From NCBI GenBank assembly GCA_019914995.1, contig CM034127.1:4340001-4404000 (forward strand): 64,000 nucleotides of DNA. Direction: 5' to 3'. The notes beneath the pieces were generated by a model that ran no database searches, was not told where the DNA came from, and saw nothing but the letters and a program-made list of their open reading frames with translations. Positions within the stretch are counted from its first letter, which is position 1; each line of letters starts with the position of its first letter. Source of the stretch: Acanthochlamys bracteata. Taxonomy: Eukaryota > Streptophyta > Magnoliopsida > Pandanales > Velloziaceae. The translations under genes were made by a program, and so were the position numbers. Below are positions 1-12,112 of the stretch, in pieces.

Positions 1-423
1 TGAAATTAATTAAAAAAATGAAGAGAAGAGAAGAGAGAGAATACGTGAGAACGTACAGCCGTTTCGGACTGTTGGAGAGAATTTCGGACGGAGTAATTTG
101 ATTGAACCGAAACCGCGTAAGAGATAAATATAGTATGATGAGGCACTCACGTGGTGCAATCCTGTTGCAAGAACGACAACAATTTCGAACTTGTAAAAAG
201 TTTTATTGACGAACAATCCTAAGCTTGATGGTTTTTTTTTTAAATTAATTAGCAGCCCAAAAACTATGAGAGAAACTCTTTTGAGATATTATACATGCGG
301 AGTCCTACTTAAAGCGAATAAAGATATTTCAAGTCAGATAGGTGCAAGTTGCGACATTATATTTTTGAGGATTCAATTTGTGAAATCTCAGTATAGTCAC
401 GTTGGTGAAACGGATAGCTGGTT

Positions 424-3034
424 ATGGAGGGCGAGCGAGAGAAAGAAGCGGCGGGATCGAGCAACGGGGCGCAGCCTGAGATCGAGCAGGAGCAGCAGCT
501 TGGTGCGTGATTAATTTCAAATAACTGTAGTAATTAGATTAGATTCGTGGTTTTTTTAATTCGAGTTTTAGTAGAGAATGATTTCGTTGATATTGTTCTA
601 GAATTCGAATTGAATTTAAATGTGTAAGATAGAATTTAGGGTTTCTTGGTTTCTAGAATTTAGGTTTTTTAGTGCGAATTTGGACTTCGAAATTAGAAGG
701 ATTTTGTTTTGGTGTTTGATATGTTTGATCAGAAATGGAACTACTTGCAAGCTTACAATTTCTCTATGGCAATTACAATTGTGACAGTACTGATAATACA
801 ATGGAAACCGTGGAACTTTGTCCTGATAGTTGACTCCATGAAGTTGATTATTAATTAGGTTGCCGAGTACGTTTGACATGTGGATCAACAGAGAGTTCCA
901 GTAAATAGTTTACTATGTGAATTACTGTTTACCAGAGGATACTAATTCGCTATGAAACTGCACCGTCCTATGTTCTGATCCTCAGTTCGTAAGGATTTGA
1001 TTATGAGTTTTGGTGGACTTTGCTTCACGTCTTTTACTTATTAATTGGATCCATAGCAAGACTGCAAGAGCTTCTTATAAAATATAGGATGTAAAGAAAT
1101 TGCGATATGGTTTTGTATCTCGAAATCATCTGAAAGCTACTAACAGTTGACTCAATGGATCGCATTGTGTCTTTTATGGTAACAGGTGTTTTAGCATTCT
1201 CTTGCACATTTGTGAAGATTAGATTCAGCTTTCACATTATATTTAGCACTCATTTGGACATACTGAATATGCTTGCTGTGAGTCTCTTTAATGCTTCAAC
1301 CGATTAGTGATTTTCACAAAATAGTTGGTACCTATTACTCTATCACTTTTATTCTTCTTTAGTGCCTTCCTGATAAATACCTTGGGCAACACAAACTGAA
1401 AATTTTTATCATTGCAATGTCAGCTATATATTAGTTATTTGGCATTTGTTATTAGAAAAAAAAGGTGCAGAAGAAACAAAGTAAATATTAATATGTGTGC
1501 CATATTTGCATATCTTGATTGCCCATTTTTTTATGATGCTAATGAAGTTCCTTATTGATTTTGCTATTCCATTGTTGTGTTGTGCCTGAAGATTTACACT
1601 GTGTTAGCCTTGATTTGGCTTCTGAGATGTTGCAGATTCAAGCGATGAGGAATTAGACTACTCTGTCAAGCCAGAATTCTATGATCCAAAACTTGATTAT
1701 AAAGATGAACACTGGGTTCACAAACAAAGAAAGGGTCGCACCTCAGATGCAGTGCTCAGCTGTCCGGCTTGTTTCACAACTCTTTGTCTGGATTGCCAAA
1801 GGTATGTTTTATACTCAAATTGAGGCTATTTATGAAAGGCACCAAGGCTGCAATTTGTTAAGTGATAGTGTTGAAACTCTTATCATTAGGCATATGTCTT
1901 AGTTTCTTTCTATTTTGCATAACTCCTAGGTATGGCAAGACACGAACATTGTATAGTTCTTCCATATGCTCATTTCCTTATGCCACTTATCTTAGTCATG
2001 TATCAAAAGTTTGCACCAATCAAACACATACCCTTCACCGAGCTTTTACCTGCAGTAGGAATGTAGGATCATATGAGTTTGATCTGCTTACGCTTCCCAT
2101 GTCATAACTGAAGTTTGTGGAAACTACTTCTTCCTCGGTTCTCACATGACCTTTTTTCTTCCCTCTTCACTGATTTAAGTAAGTTTGTAAGTGCACTCTT
2201 TTCTCCTTCCCAAGAGTTGGGCCAAGGACAATGCTATCAAATTGAAACTTGGGGGGCTTGGAAAAATATCAATGTTTACAGATTTTAATTAACTCCTAAG
2301 TGTTAATACTACTACAAGTACTGTGCTTCATATGCTTTGCTTAAGATTTTTGTTGAGAGGTCTTCTGCTATTTATCAAATGCTGACATAAGTAAAATATA
2401 AACTTGGCAGTTATTCAGCTTCCATTGAGTTGGCCAAATAGTTTTCTTGATGGTGATCATATCTAAATGTATACCTCCACTAGCAATGAAGTCTTGCATA
2501 TATCACACACTTGTTGATATATCTTGATCAAGTGTTGAAAGATACGTCTTGGGTAAAGTATTTAAGTGACTCGCTTTCTGTTTGCGTCTGATGCGCTGCT
2601 GTTTGAACATGTTCACTTTATATGTTCATAAGCATCAGAAATTTGAAATATAAGACTTTGGCAACTATGTCCAGCCAGTGTGTATGAAGGACTGACTCGC
2701 TCATATTCTCTGATTAGAATGTGGCATGGCATGGCATGGCTGTATTTTGTTTTTTTCTCTTACATCACCTTTGCATTGCAGGCATGAGAAATATCTTACA
2801 CAGTACAGGGCCATGTTTGTTGTAAACTGCAAGGTGAAGACTGATCAGATATTACGTGAGCAACAGAAGCCAAGGAAATTCAAGAAGAAGATTAGTTCTG
2901 GCAAATTACAAGAAAGTCAGGAAGCTGGTACTGTATTTCATCCTGTCTGCTGTGCTGTTTGCTCCACTGAGGTTGGTGTCTTTGATCAGGATGAGGTCTA
3001 TCACTTCTTTGATGTCATCCCTAGTTATTCCTAG
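424..3034 (+). CDS. E2F-associated phosphoprotein (EAPP) family protein, 3 exons
   Basis: Exons 424-502, 1636-1801 and 2782-3034 join in phase to a 165-residue protein. The first exon encodes an acidic, Glu/Gln-rich stretch starting MEGEREKEAAGS. The second begins with an acidic DSSDEELDY motif followed by EFYDPKLDYKDEHWV and a zinc-finger-like CPACFTTLCLDCQRH. The third carries YLTQYRAMFVVNC, a basic region, HPVCCAVCSTEVGVFD and DEVYHFFDVIPSYS. This order of conserved blocks and the two CxxC pairs are those of the EAPP C-terminal family (Pfam Eapp_C). In mammals EAPP binds E2F proteins and modulates their transcriptional activity; the plant role is little known, so a nuclear cell-cycle-linked function is inferred. 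Introns are GT-AG (1,133 and 980 bp). The ATG at 424 is the first that gives phase 1 at the first donor. Confidence 0.9.
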
Positions 3035-5553
3035 GTAACTGATAGTTCTGTCATACGGTTAATTCTATGTAAGAAAATTGAATATAGTTGTGTTGGAATG
3101 TGCATGCGTAGTATCATAGCCAGATATGTGAGATCTCCTCTTTCGAGCAGTTTTCTACTATCCTATTCATAAAAGGAATTTCATCAATTTCAAATATCTG
3201 GGTGGGTTTCAAAATGTTTTAGAACATGCAAATGCACTACCCTTCGCTCATCCTTTCCTTCGCAGGCCTCAATTGTGTATAGCACTGATTTAGTAATGAA
3301 AGGAAACCTGCCTCAATTGTGTATTTAGCACTGATTTAGTGATGAAAGGAAACTTGCAAGACTCCAGCTTCTTTTATTTATTCAAATGGTTAGAGAGATG
3401 AAAGGAACATTTTGCAATTTGCTCCCTTACTCAAGCACTTAAGAAAATTGTAGGGTAATGGCATCATACTTAAATGCACATTAGGAGCATTATACAAACA
3501 AATACAAGCATTGTTTACAAGTAGTTCGTCAGTTAACTTACTAGAATATCTGTATATTTATCTTATTAGAAACATGGTGTATATTCTTTGGATATCAAAT
3601 TCATCTAATGACATGTTTTTACTGAATGCTTACAAATAGTCAGTCATATTACTATCTCTCTGAGAATATCTCTGTTGCATGATCTTGTTAGAAATATATT
3701 ACACACTTTGAAGATATCAAATTCAGCTAAGTGTAGCAGCATAAAGTATGTAGAGTAATGGGTGATGTGGTTAGGCTAATATATTTCATGCCTTTTGGTG
3801 CATAACTGCTTGTTTTACAAATTTGAATATGCTTTTCTTACATATGAAAGATAGTATCCGATTGCAGTTGCGTTTGAATTTCATATTCATTTGCAACGCT
3901 TGGGTTGCTTCTGGAAGCAACTGAACAGTTCTAAAAGGAACCATGTTGGCTTGTAGTTATGTTTTTTGGAAGAATTTCGAGTAAAAGACCACAGGAGACT
4001 CTTCTAGTAGAGGGTGTATCACAAGTTGAGACTCTGCTGTGAGGAACTTCGAGTCCAATTTTGCTTTGATTTTATCTACTGTAGCAAGTGACTTGTATAT
4101 GGCGTTCGAACTCTTAATTGATATTAGCCTTAACCTTTGCTGTGCAACAGTACTACATAGCACTATTTGAAGATGATTTATGCTCCAGAAAGGAAAGTTT
4201 TTGAAGCTTTTAGGAGTTCATTGACACATTAGAGTAGGCCACTATCTGATGCCCTTTGCTGTAGCGAGTCTTTTACCTGTAATGTAACAATCTCTGCATG
4301 GGGCAGATCCCCTGAACTCTGTCCTTTGTAGTACTTTTGAATGTAAGGCTTTTTTAGAAGCATACATATACAGGTTAGATATGGAAGGTGGCCTGTGTTG
4401 GAATCCAAAGTTTGAAGTACTCAGATTTTTTATGCACGTTCAGTTTTCTGAGTTTCAGATAACAGCAGTATTTGAAATCAAGCATTACATGAATAAGATA
4501 CCTGCAGTCTGTGAGTGTTTTCTTTAGTGGCTTATGGTTGATTGTTGGCTTGTTGCTGTCACAGAAAGCTTTGCTAGTAATCATCCCCACCAACTCTTCT
4601 TCCTTCTTATCCATTTGAGAAATGACAAGCCTACCTATTTCTGTTCTAAATCACTACGCCAACCAACTCTAGTGAAGATCAACCAATAGCTGCTGTCTCC
4701 TTATCTGGTGCTACAGTTCCTTCCACGATATGTATTATATGTATGAGAAGGCTCTTAGTTTGTTTGTTGTGACAGTGATAATTAAAACTGGTCATATGTT
4801 TTTGTTGGTGCTATGCAACACCGTCTGCTTCATGGACCACAACTCCCCTCCACCCAAAGCACAATTTATGAAGGCGGATGTAAAATTTATCTATGCTCCG
4901 GTCAGGTGAATCTTTTGCAACCGAGACATCATTGATTTGAAATGCATCCGGTGTCTCGATGTAGTTACAATGACCACGAGCCAAAACTCATCCGTGGATG
5001 ATATCTATTCTGCTATCGATCCATGGGAGGTAGTACCTCATCTAATCTGTCAACATTTTATAACGCCGGTCCTCGGTGTTCGGGAAATGTCCGGCACCAC
5101 CAACATCTACATGTCAGCCTCTCATCACCTTTTATCGTCCTCGAGATTTGATCCCAATTTACTTCAATCCTGTTATTTCTCACTTTCTTACGCAAAAAGC
5201 GAGTTTACTATATGATAAACTCACTCTTTTAAAAATGATTTAACAAATAAAATATTTAATAAAAATAATATTTTATAATATTTTATATTATAAATAAGTT
5301 TTAAAATTAAATTTTAAAAAAATAAATTTTTAATAAAAATAATTTATTTTAATTTTATAATTTATTTTGTATTGTAAATAAGTTAAAAAAAAAGTGAATC
5401 TGGAAGAGTACGTAAACATGCCCCAAGGGTTCGTTGACTGAACTCGCCACTACAACAACACACCCCTGCTGCAGAGAAAGAAAATACAGGAAATTATTTA
5501 GCAACCACTAACGTACTCTAGATCACCGAGGTAGTTTGTAAAAACGAATACAT
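3035..5553. other. Intergenic region downstream of the EAPP gene
   Basis: No gene recognised. It holds the presumed 3' UTR of the EAPP gene and a small tandem duplication at 3266-3355. An AT-rich patch at about 5212-5405 is flanked by weak inverted TAAACTCACT-like ends and contains an internal direct repeat. Open frames up to about 90 codons on both strands show no family signature. Confidence 0.5.
3266..3355. repeat. Tandem duplication, two copies of about 45 bp
   Basis: The segment starting GCCTCAATTGTGTAT and ending GAAAGGAAAC occurs twice in succession (3266-3309 and 3310-3355) with a few differences, including two added bases in the second copy. It lies in the downstream flank of the EAPP gene. 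No function is apparent. Confidence 0.85.
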
Positions 5554-5823
5554 GAGACGTATTTTAAACACTACGTAACTTCAATTTTTTTATTAGATTT
5601 TAAATTTTTGAATAATTTTTATATTTTAATTATATAAAAAATTCAAACTTTTATTTTTATATTCAAAACTCTAATTCTAAGATTTTTATTTGCATACTAT
5701 AATTATATTTTTTATTTTTAACATATTTTCAAAAACTATTAAAATATAGATATTAAACTGTATTTTTATTTTATTTTTATTTTTTATTTTGTAAAATTTA
5801 ATTATGAGTATTTAAATACGCTC
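5554..5823 (-). mobile_element. MITE, family A copy 1 (PIF/Harbinger-like)
   Basis: An AT-rich element of about 270 bp with imperfect terminal inverted repeats: GAGACGTATTTTAAA on the left and the complement of GAGCGTATTTAAAT on the right. Read on the minus strand, its interior aligns by eye along most of its length with the element at 7005-7286, sharing TTTTGAAAATATGTT and ATATAAAAATTATTCAAAA. No clear target-site duplication was seen for this copy. It has no coding capacity. Confidence 0.65.
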
Positions 5824-6474
5824 GCAGCAGATTGCATATTGGAATGCGGAATGGAACTCAAAATGAAACTTGATGCTCGTTTAATTGCAATAAAGTGAGA
5901 TCTTATGAAATGAGTGTCTAAAAATATTAAATTTTTTGGGTGAATTTAAAAAGTGAATTAAATTTTTATATTTGACTAAATTTGACTTGAAATTGAAAGT
6001 AACTTTTTTGTTGTTAAATTATATTTTGGAAACGAGTTCATATGTAACAGGGAATTAATACACCTATTTGAAATTTACAATTAAAATACACCTATAGGTT
6101 CAGAAATAGAGGATCTAGATAGAAAGAAAGGTTGAGGAGACATGGTCCATGGGGTCTCTGCATGGTCATAGATGTGAATAGGGTCGGGGTCTAGAAGTGG
6201 GCTACAGGCTAGAAATTAAACTTATTAAAGATCCCATAATCTGAAATTGAGAGGATGGGCAAACACTTTTATTTGGAGTTCGGGTTTCGGGTCCGGGTGT
6301 GGGGCATTCCACGGTTGGAGAAAGATAGCAATTAATGGGGACCTTTTTAAAGACTTATCGGTCAAACTCATTTGTTTAACTAAATTTATATATTGCTATT
6401 CACAAATACGGCGTAGAATTTATACAAAAATAGAGATGGGTATTATTATGTAGGTACTTCGTTTGATATAGGGC

Positions 6475-7000
6475 TAGAAGTGGCAATATACGTTAATGTG
6501 TCGATTCCGGATTGATCCATATAATAACTGGATTAAAATTATTCAATTCTAATCCGATCTATTTATTTATATGGATCAAAATTGTCAATCCTAACCCAAC
6601 CTATTTATAATAGAGTAAAACTCAGATCGACCTATTTAATAATTAAATTATTAAATAAAAATTATAAAAATTAGTTTTTTAATAATAATAAATATATATA
6701 TATTATTAATTATAATATATTTAAAAGAAAAATATTAATTTTGATAAAATTTATAAATAAAATAAAAATTAGTTAAAACTAAGATAAATTAAATATATAT
6801 ATTTACAACTTAAATTCAAATTTTTTGCTATTTTTTTCTAATTATTAAATAATATATACTATATCAATAATTATACGAATTAAATGGGTCAATTTTGAGT
6901 CAACCCGAACCTATTTAAATTTTTTGGGTCATTTTTTGGTCGATCTGAAATCGATCCGAATCCGATTTTTTTCGGGTCGGGTCGAGATTTGTCACTCCTA
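6475..7000. mobile_element. hAT-type MITE with 8-bp target-site duplication
   Basis: The element is 526 bp. The left end TAGAAGTGGCAAT and the complement of the right end, TAGGAGTGACAAA, form an imperfect terminal inverted repeat close to the TAGRGGTGGCAAA type common in plant hAT elements. It is flanked by 8-bp direct repeats TATAGGGC (6467-6474) and TATAGAGC (7001-7008), 7 of 8 identical, the duplication length typical of hAT insertion. The subterminal regions are rich in GGGTCGGGTCGA and GATCCGA-like motifs; the middle is AT-rich and non-coding. It sits inside the left terminal repeat of the neighbouring element at 7005. Confidence 0.8.
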
Positions 7001-7004
7001 TATA

Positions 7005-7286
7005 GAGCGTGTTTTAAATGTCCGTTACTGAGTTTCGTAAAAATAAAAAATAAAATCTTTTAAAAAATAAAGTAGAAGTAGAGTTCAATATTTGTGTTTC
7101 AATAGGTTTTGAAAATATGTTGAAAATTAAAAAATTTAATTGTATTAGAAAGTGTGTAAATAAGAAAGTTAAAATTGAAATTTCGCGTGAAAATAAAATT
7201 CTGAATTCTTTATATAATTGAAATATAAAAATTATTCAAAATTTAAAATTTGACGAAAAAAATAAAATTACGGGTATAATACGTCC
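7005..7286 (+). mobile_element. MITE, family A copy 2 (PIF/Harbinger-like)
   Basis: The element is 282 bp. Its ends GAGCGTGTTTTAAATG and the complement of the right end GGACGTATTATACCCG are inverted. The flanking trinucleotide ATA occurs at 7002-7004 and 7287-7289, consistent with a 3-bp TWA-type duplication of PIF/Harbinger elements. Its first 40 bases, reading through GTTACTGAGTTTCGTAAAA, match the complement of the right end of the element at 24415-24707. Confidence 0.75.
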
Positions 7287-8242
7287 ATAAAGATTTTTTT
7301 CTCAACGGAGAATGAAATCAGTAGTTCAGTTCAAGCATTGTTGTACTGGAATTAAATCAATAAAAAGACACCTGCAATTATCTGGTAGTTTCTATCAACA
7401 ACTAGAGAGAAACCAAATAAGGAAGGAAACAGAGAAAGAAAAGTGTTGATGGTAACCGGTGACACGCGTAACACGCAAAAACGGTGCGCACTGTTTGTTT
7501 TCAGTAGCTAGACCACTTGAACAAAAACACACATTAAGTGATGATGATATGACTGAACGCAAATGAAAACGACGCCATAATCCATCCCCCATTGAACGGA
7601 CCACGTTCATGTCCTTTTCACATTTATACTAATATTTTAAGAATATAATGATTATATATTATATATAATTTAACTGTTTATTAATATAAAATTGTTCTAA
7701 ATATTTATCTAAAAACATTATTTAATTTATGTGCTTTCAAACGTTTTTGTCAGAGTTTGTTTTCCTTTCATTCGCCGGTGTTCTATTTTTGTCCCCAATT
7801 TCTTCATCAAATCAACATTTTCACTGTCGTAAAAGATGTGGTGCGGGAGTGATTTTAAACAAAAAATTTTAATTAAATATTTTAAAAATAATTTTATTTT
7901 TATTTAAAAATAAAAATAATAAAATTTTTATTTAAAAATAAAAATAATAAAATTTTTATTTTTAAAATAAAAAACTGAAACAAAAAAAAAGTTTAAAGTA
8001 TTTAAAACACTCCCATAGTAAATCAACTCTTTATACGTGTGTATGTACGAGTTGAAGAATCTTTATTATTTTGTAGATATAAATATTTGAAATAGCAATA
8101 CTACAGGTGTTTCAGCTCAGGTGGAATTTAATTGAAATGTATGTAGTTTCAAGTCAATTATAGAACGTATATATTTATTTTATATGTGTATTCAGTTTCT
8201 GATTTGCTGACTTTTGTGTTGTATTGTATTAGTGTTGACTAC

Positions 8243-8451
8243 CGTTTAAGATTATTTATAAAATAATTTTTTTAAATAAAATATACTTTTATTTTTTTAT
8301 TTAATAATAATATTATTAATATATAATAAAAAAATTATATTATGTAAATTTTTTTTATATTTCTAAATTTTTAAATATTTATAAAAAGTATATTAAAAAA
8401 TATATAATTAAAAATTAAAATAAACGTTTGGGAATTCCCAAACGCATCCTA
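8243..8451. mobile_element. AT-rich MITE, family B copy 1
   Basis: An AT-rich block of about 210 bp ending in CCCAAACGCATCC, with CGTTTAAGATTATTT at the other end. Its interior string TTTATAAAAAGTATATTAAA recurs with few changes at 18437-18654 and 25670-25915, and reverse-complemented near 33392. The terminal inverted repeat is degenerate and no target duplication is certain. Confidence 0.5.
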
Positions 8452-8935
8452 AAAAAGGCACAACAACAGTGCTTCTAGTCTGAGATCATGGAAAATTGGG
8501 GCACAATATTTACACAAACCTCACTCTCATTTAATCAACACATCTTTGGAGTCGGGATTCTTCTCGCTTGTTAGCTTGGACTTCTAATAGTGCAATTTTT
8601 ATAGTCATATTATAGGAATTTTTGAAATGTTTTATAAAAATTTTAATTAAAAAAAGTACTTAAAATGTACATCCAAACAATTCTTGAATAATGCATGATG
8701 CATATACATAGTGCACCAAATCAAATATTCAAGTACAACTTTTTAATCTTGTACCATTTTCTTCACTATATATAAAACAATTTTCCATGTGTATTTTTTA
8801 TTTTTATTGAAGATTTTCCTCTTCTAATGGGTTTTTTATTGCTCTTGTCCTCTGCTATCATGATTTCATTGTTATTTTTTAAACCAACTCATTTAGGTGT
8901 GCCCTTTTCATTAGTAGATAAATTGGTTTCTTTTT

Positions 8936-9235
8936 AGTACGGTACTTTAAATATTTGTAATTAAATTTTATTCTAAGTGAAAAATAAAAAATAAAAAATT
9001 TTAAAAAATAAATTGAAGATGAATTTTAATTTTTGTGTTTCAATTATTTTTAAAATAAGTTAGAAATTAAAAATAAAAATGTATTAAAATATGTACAAAT
9101 AAAAAAATTAAAATTAAAATTTCATGTGTAGAACTCAAATTTGTATGTTTTGTACAAATAAATATATAAATTTGTAAAATTTTAATTTTGATAACAAAAA
9201 ATTAAAGCTAAGGAATATTAAAATATGGTCTTACT
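8936..9235 (+). mobile_element. MITE, family A copy 4, diverged
   Basis: An AT-rich segment of about 300 bp. Its interior (TTTTTGTGTTTCAATTATTT, then GTACAAATAAAAAAATTAAA and AATTTCATGTG) parallels the element at 7005-7286 in the same order. The ends GGTACTTTAAATATT and the complement of the right end GACCATATTTTAATATT are imperfect inverted repeats. Borders are approximate. Confidence 0.5.
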
Positions 9236-10632
9236 GTAAATTCTTATCAACTTTACAGGAAAAGCAGAAAATTGCCTTCTCATTACCAGCAAAAGCAGCC
9301 AATCGAATGATCCCAAAGCTCATCATCAACAATTAATAAATGTTTAGCAATCTTTGTTTTTGTCACCAACTTGTGCAATACTCCTATGTTTGCTTTAGTT
9401 TATCATAAAAGTAATTTTTTATTATATATTTTTAAAATATTTTTTATAAATATTTAAAAAATTTATTTAAAATTTAAAAATATAAAAAAAAATTTACGGA
9501 GATAAATTTTTTATTGTATTATTTTATCAAAAATAAAAATAAAAGTTATTTTAAAAAAAATATTTTCTATTTTAAAAAAATTATTTCAAAAATAATTTCA
9601 AACGCTTCTTGATTACAGTCACATAGGGTTTGCTTGGTGGAGTGTTTTGTAAGTTGCTTTTGATGCTTGGTTTTTTTCACTACATTAGTTGACATATTTG
9701 GTAAAACTTTTGTGTACAAAAAAAAGTATCCCCACTCTAATTGAATTATTTTTGAGCTTTTGTTTTTTCTAACTAACCAAATTGAACTTTTTTGCCTTAA
9801 CATAAAACTCTTTTACTAATATTCACAAATATTAGATATTTTTGATCATTTAATACCCAAAATTTTTTATAAATTTTAGTCAAATGCACACAAAAAAACA
9901 AGATTCAATCTTAAAGAATATCCTATCTTCTAATTTCAACTCTAAAAAGAAATCAAACCGAACAAAATCGTAATCATCTAAATATAAAGAACTGATGAAT
10001 TTATTAGTAGTATTATGAAATGCGTGATAGTCATTAGCAAATATTGGTGGGCTAATTATGCAAATTTCTTCCATTATTATTTTATCTTGTATTATTTACT
10101 TGTACCACAACCAATACACATTCCACAATAATTACTTCAACTGATTGGTCCTATTTAATTACAATATACATTATTTATTATTCTTACTGAAATATTTATT
10201 TTATCCTAATATTTGTTTCTACCTTGACTTTGTTTAACTATATTATTTTTATTTGTTCTCCGATTTTCTATGCTTGGTTGATTTATAGTAAGTTTACAAA
10301 TACTTAAAATAAACAATTTTCTAGAATAATTATCTTCAAATTTTAAAATAAATTTGATATATTTATATATTTTAAAATTATTTTATAAAATTTAGAATAC
10401 ATAATTAAAAAATAAAATAAAAATAGTATTATAAAGTATAAACACTTGAAAATAATAAAGAAAGGAGATTGGCCACGGCCCACGAGCAAGTTAGTTGTTG
10501 AGTATATGGGTGGGGTCCAGCTCACGCAATCAATCACATCTGCAGCTGCAGAAGACAGCAGACAGAACCATCAGCAGCGAAGAGCACCAACGAAGAAAAG
10601 AAAGAAAAAAAACCAAAAGAAAGCAGTGCTTG

Positions 10633-10640
10633 GGTCCCAC
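10633..10640 (+). promoter_or_regulatory. Class I TCP-type binding site upstream of the TCP gene
   Basis: GGTCCCAC matches the published class I TCP consensus GGNCCCAC. It lies about 690 bp upstream of the TCP start codon in a locally GC-richer stretch (10450-10700), followed by TC-rich sequence that may be promoter or 5' UTR. A single 8-mer is weak evidence. Confidence 0.3.
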
Positions 10641-11323
10641 ACACCCATGTGCTCCTTCTCTCTCTTCCTCACTCACTCAACTCAATCATTAGCCATTTTT
10701 CTTCCCTTGTCTCGTTTCTCATTTATGTTTTCAGTTCGCAAAACATCAGGCACCTAATTATCAATAACTTCCTAAGCGTTGTACGTTTTTTACAGTGTAT
10801 GTAACTAATTTCTTCAGTACATATTAAATAATTCGGTCCAGAATCCAATAGTGTGCAGAGCATCATGTCACGGTTGAGTTGAGAAATAAATTACCAATAA
10901 TTACCACAAGCATCACGAGGCAAACGTTCACTTCTTACGAAAGGAGAAAGGATATCATCAAATCAAAGCGTCATAACAGCCTTTCATATTAAGATGAAGA
11001 TAACAACATGTAGCAGCAATTTCTGATCATGCAAATTATTTCCTCCTCAATTTCACCAAAAAAAACTTATTACTTGGCGGTTCTTACAAATTTCATCAAC
11101 CCTCGCCTGTAAGCTATAAGCCTATAACACAACATAGATATATAATAACCCTTCCCCTTCGTTCACCATAGGGGCCCAAAAAAGAACTCCCAACTTCTTT
11201 CGACCACAATCCAACCCCAGTCTCTCTTTCTTGTCAACTATTCTATTCTATTATTCTTACTCCTACTACTGCGTCTACTCTATCCATACTATTCTGTCTC
11301 TCTTTCGTTCTCTCTCAACTGAA

Positions 11324-12112
11324 ATGACGACTCCTGACGGCCGCCACCACGGCAGCACCAACCATCTCTCTTCCTCCGCCATGACGCAGCCACCGCCGCA
11401 TAACGCCATCGTCAGCGCGCCTTCTCCTCCTCCTTCCACCGTCGCTCCTGCTAAAAAACCCTGCAAAGATCGCCACAGCAAGGTCGACGGCCGCGGCCGA
11501 CGCATCCGCATGCCGATAATCTGCGCGGCTCGTGTTTTCCAATTAACACGCGAGCTCGGTCACAAGTCCGATGGACAAACCATCGAGTGGCTTCTCCGGC
11601 AAGCTGAACCTTCGATTATTGCTGCTACTGGAACAGGAACTACTCCTGCTTCCTTCACTTCTTCTTCTCCTTCTTCTCGTTCGCATCAACATCACCATTC
11701 GGCTAATTCTGTTTCTTCTGCTGTTCAGCAACACTCGTTGTTGCCGACATCGGCTCAGTTTATTCTTGGAAAACGGTTTAGGATAGATAGCTCTAATGAT
11801 GATGGGGAAGAGAGTAATAATGCATCTGCTGGGATCGGAATTCATAGAGAGAGCAGTAGTACTGGGAGTAACCCTAGCGCTGCTGTTGCGGCGGCGGCGG
11901 CTGCCGGGTTTTGGGCGCCGCACGTGTGGAGCTTCGGTGGCGTTGGTGCCGAGTTTGTGGTTCCTACTGCGGCTGTTGGAGAGGCTTCGGCGGCGAGGGT
12001 GGGGAATTACTTGCCACTCGTTGCGCAGGGACATCACCTGAATCTGTTGGCTTCGTTTTCCGGCCCTCATGCGGCAGCGGCGACAGGGAGAACTGAGGAA
12101 GATCAACGTTGA
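11324..12112 (+). CDS. Class I TCP transcription factor, TCP7/TCP21-like
   Basis: An intronless frame of 262 residues. The TCP domain (about residues 45-100) reads [20 protein letters not shown], then [19 protein letters not shown] and [18 protein letters not shown]. This is a class I basic helix-loop-helix with the short class I basic region. The C-terminal signature [13 protein letters not shown] and [11 protein letters not shown] is shared with Arabidopsis TCP7 and TCP21 (CHE). Poly-Ser and poly-Ala stretches lie between. These proteins bind GGNCCCAC sites in the nucleus and regulate growth and, for CHE, the circadian gene CCA1; which role applies here is unknown. The frame is open upstream without an earlier ATG, so the ATG at 11324 is the start. 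A long minus-strand frame here is a GC-driven shadow. Confidence 0.95.
   Translation: MTTPDGRHHGSTNHLSSSAMTQPPPHNAIVSAPSPPPSTVAPAKKPCKDRHSKVDGRGRRIRMPIICAARVFQLTRELGHKSDGQTIEWLLRQAEPSIIAATGTGTTPASFTSSSPSSRSHQHHHSANSVSSAVQQHSLLPTSAQFILGKRFRIDSSNDDGEESNNASAGIGIHRESSSTGSNPSAAVAAAAAAGFWAPHVWSFGGVGAEFVVPTAAVGEASAARVGNYLPLVAQGHHLNLLASFSGPHAAAATGRTEEDQR

Larger units (their letters stand above)
7290..10440. other. AT-rich intergenic region with transposon relics
   Basis: No gene recognised between the MITE at 7005 and the TCP upstream region. The stretch is dominated by A/T runs. It includes two further inverted-repeat elements (8243-8451 and about 8936-9235) and an AT-rich block at 9405-9600 resembling the family B elements. 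The open frames on the minus strand are low-complexity Lys/Phe/Ile translations. Confidence 0.5.

Noticed and set aside
4937-5215. 92-codon plus-strand frame
   Set aside because: No domain, no leader or splice signals and no similarity recognised.
10446-10757. 103-codon plus-strand frame upstream of the TCP gene
   Set aside because: Lys/Ser-rich translation of promoter or leader sequence without a family match.
11231-11323. Upstream extension of the TCP frame
   Set aside because: It begins with TTG, has no ATG and encodes a Tyr/Ser-rich translation of a TC-rich leader; the family N-terminus starts at 11324.
11543-12106. 187-codon minus-strand frame rich in Arg/Ser
   Set aside because: It is antisense to the TCP coding exon and arises from its GC-rich, Ser/Ala-coding sequence; no family features.
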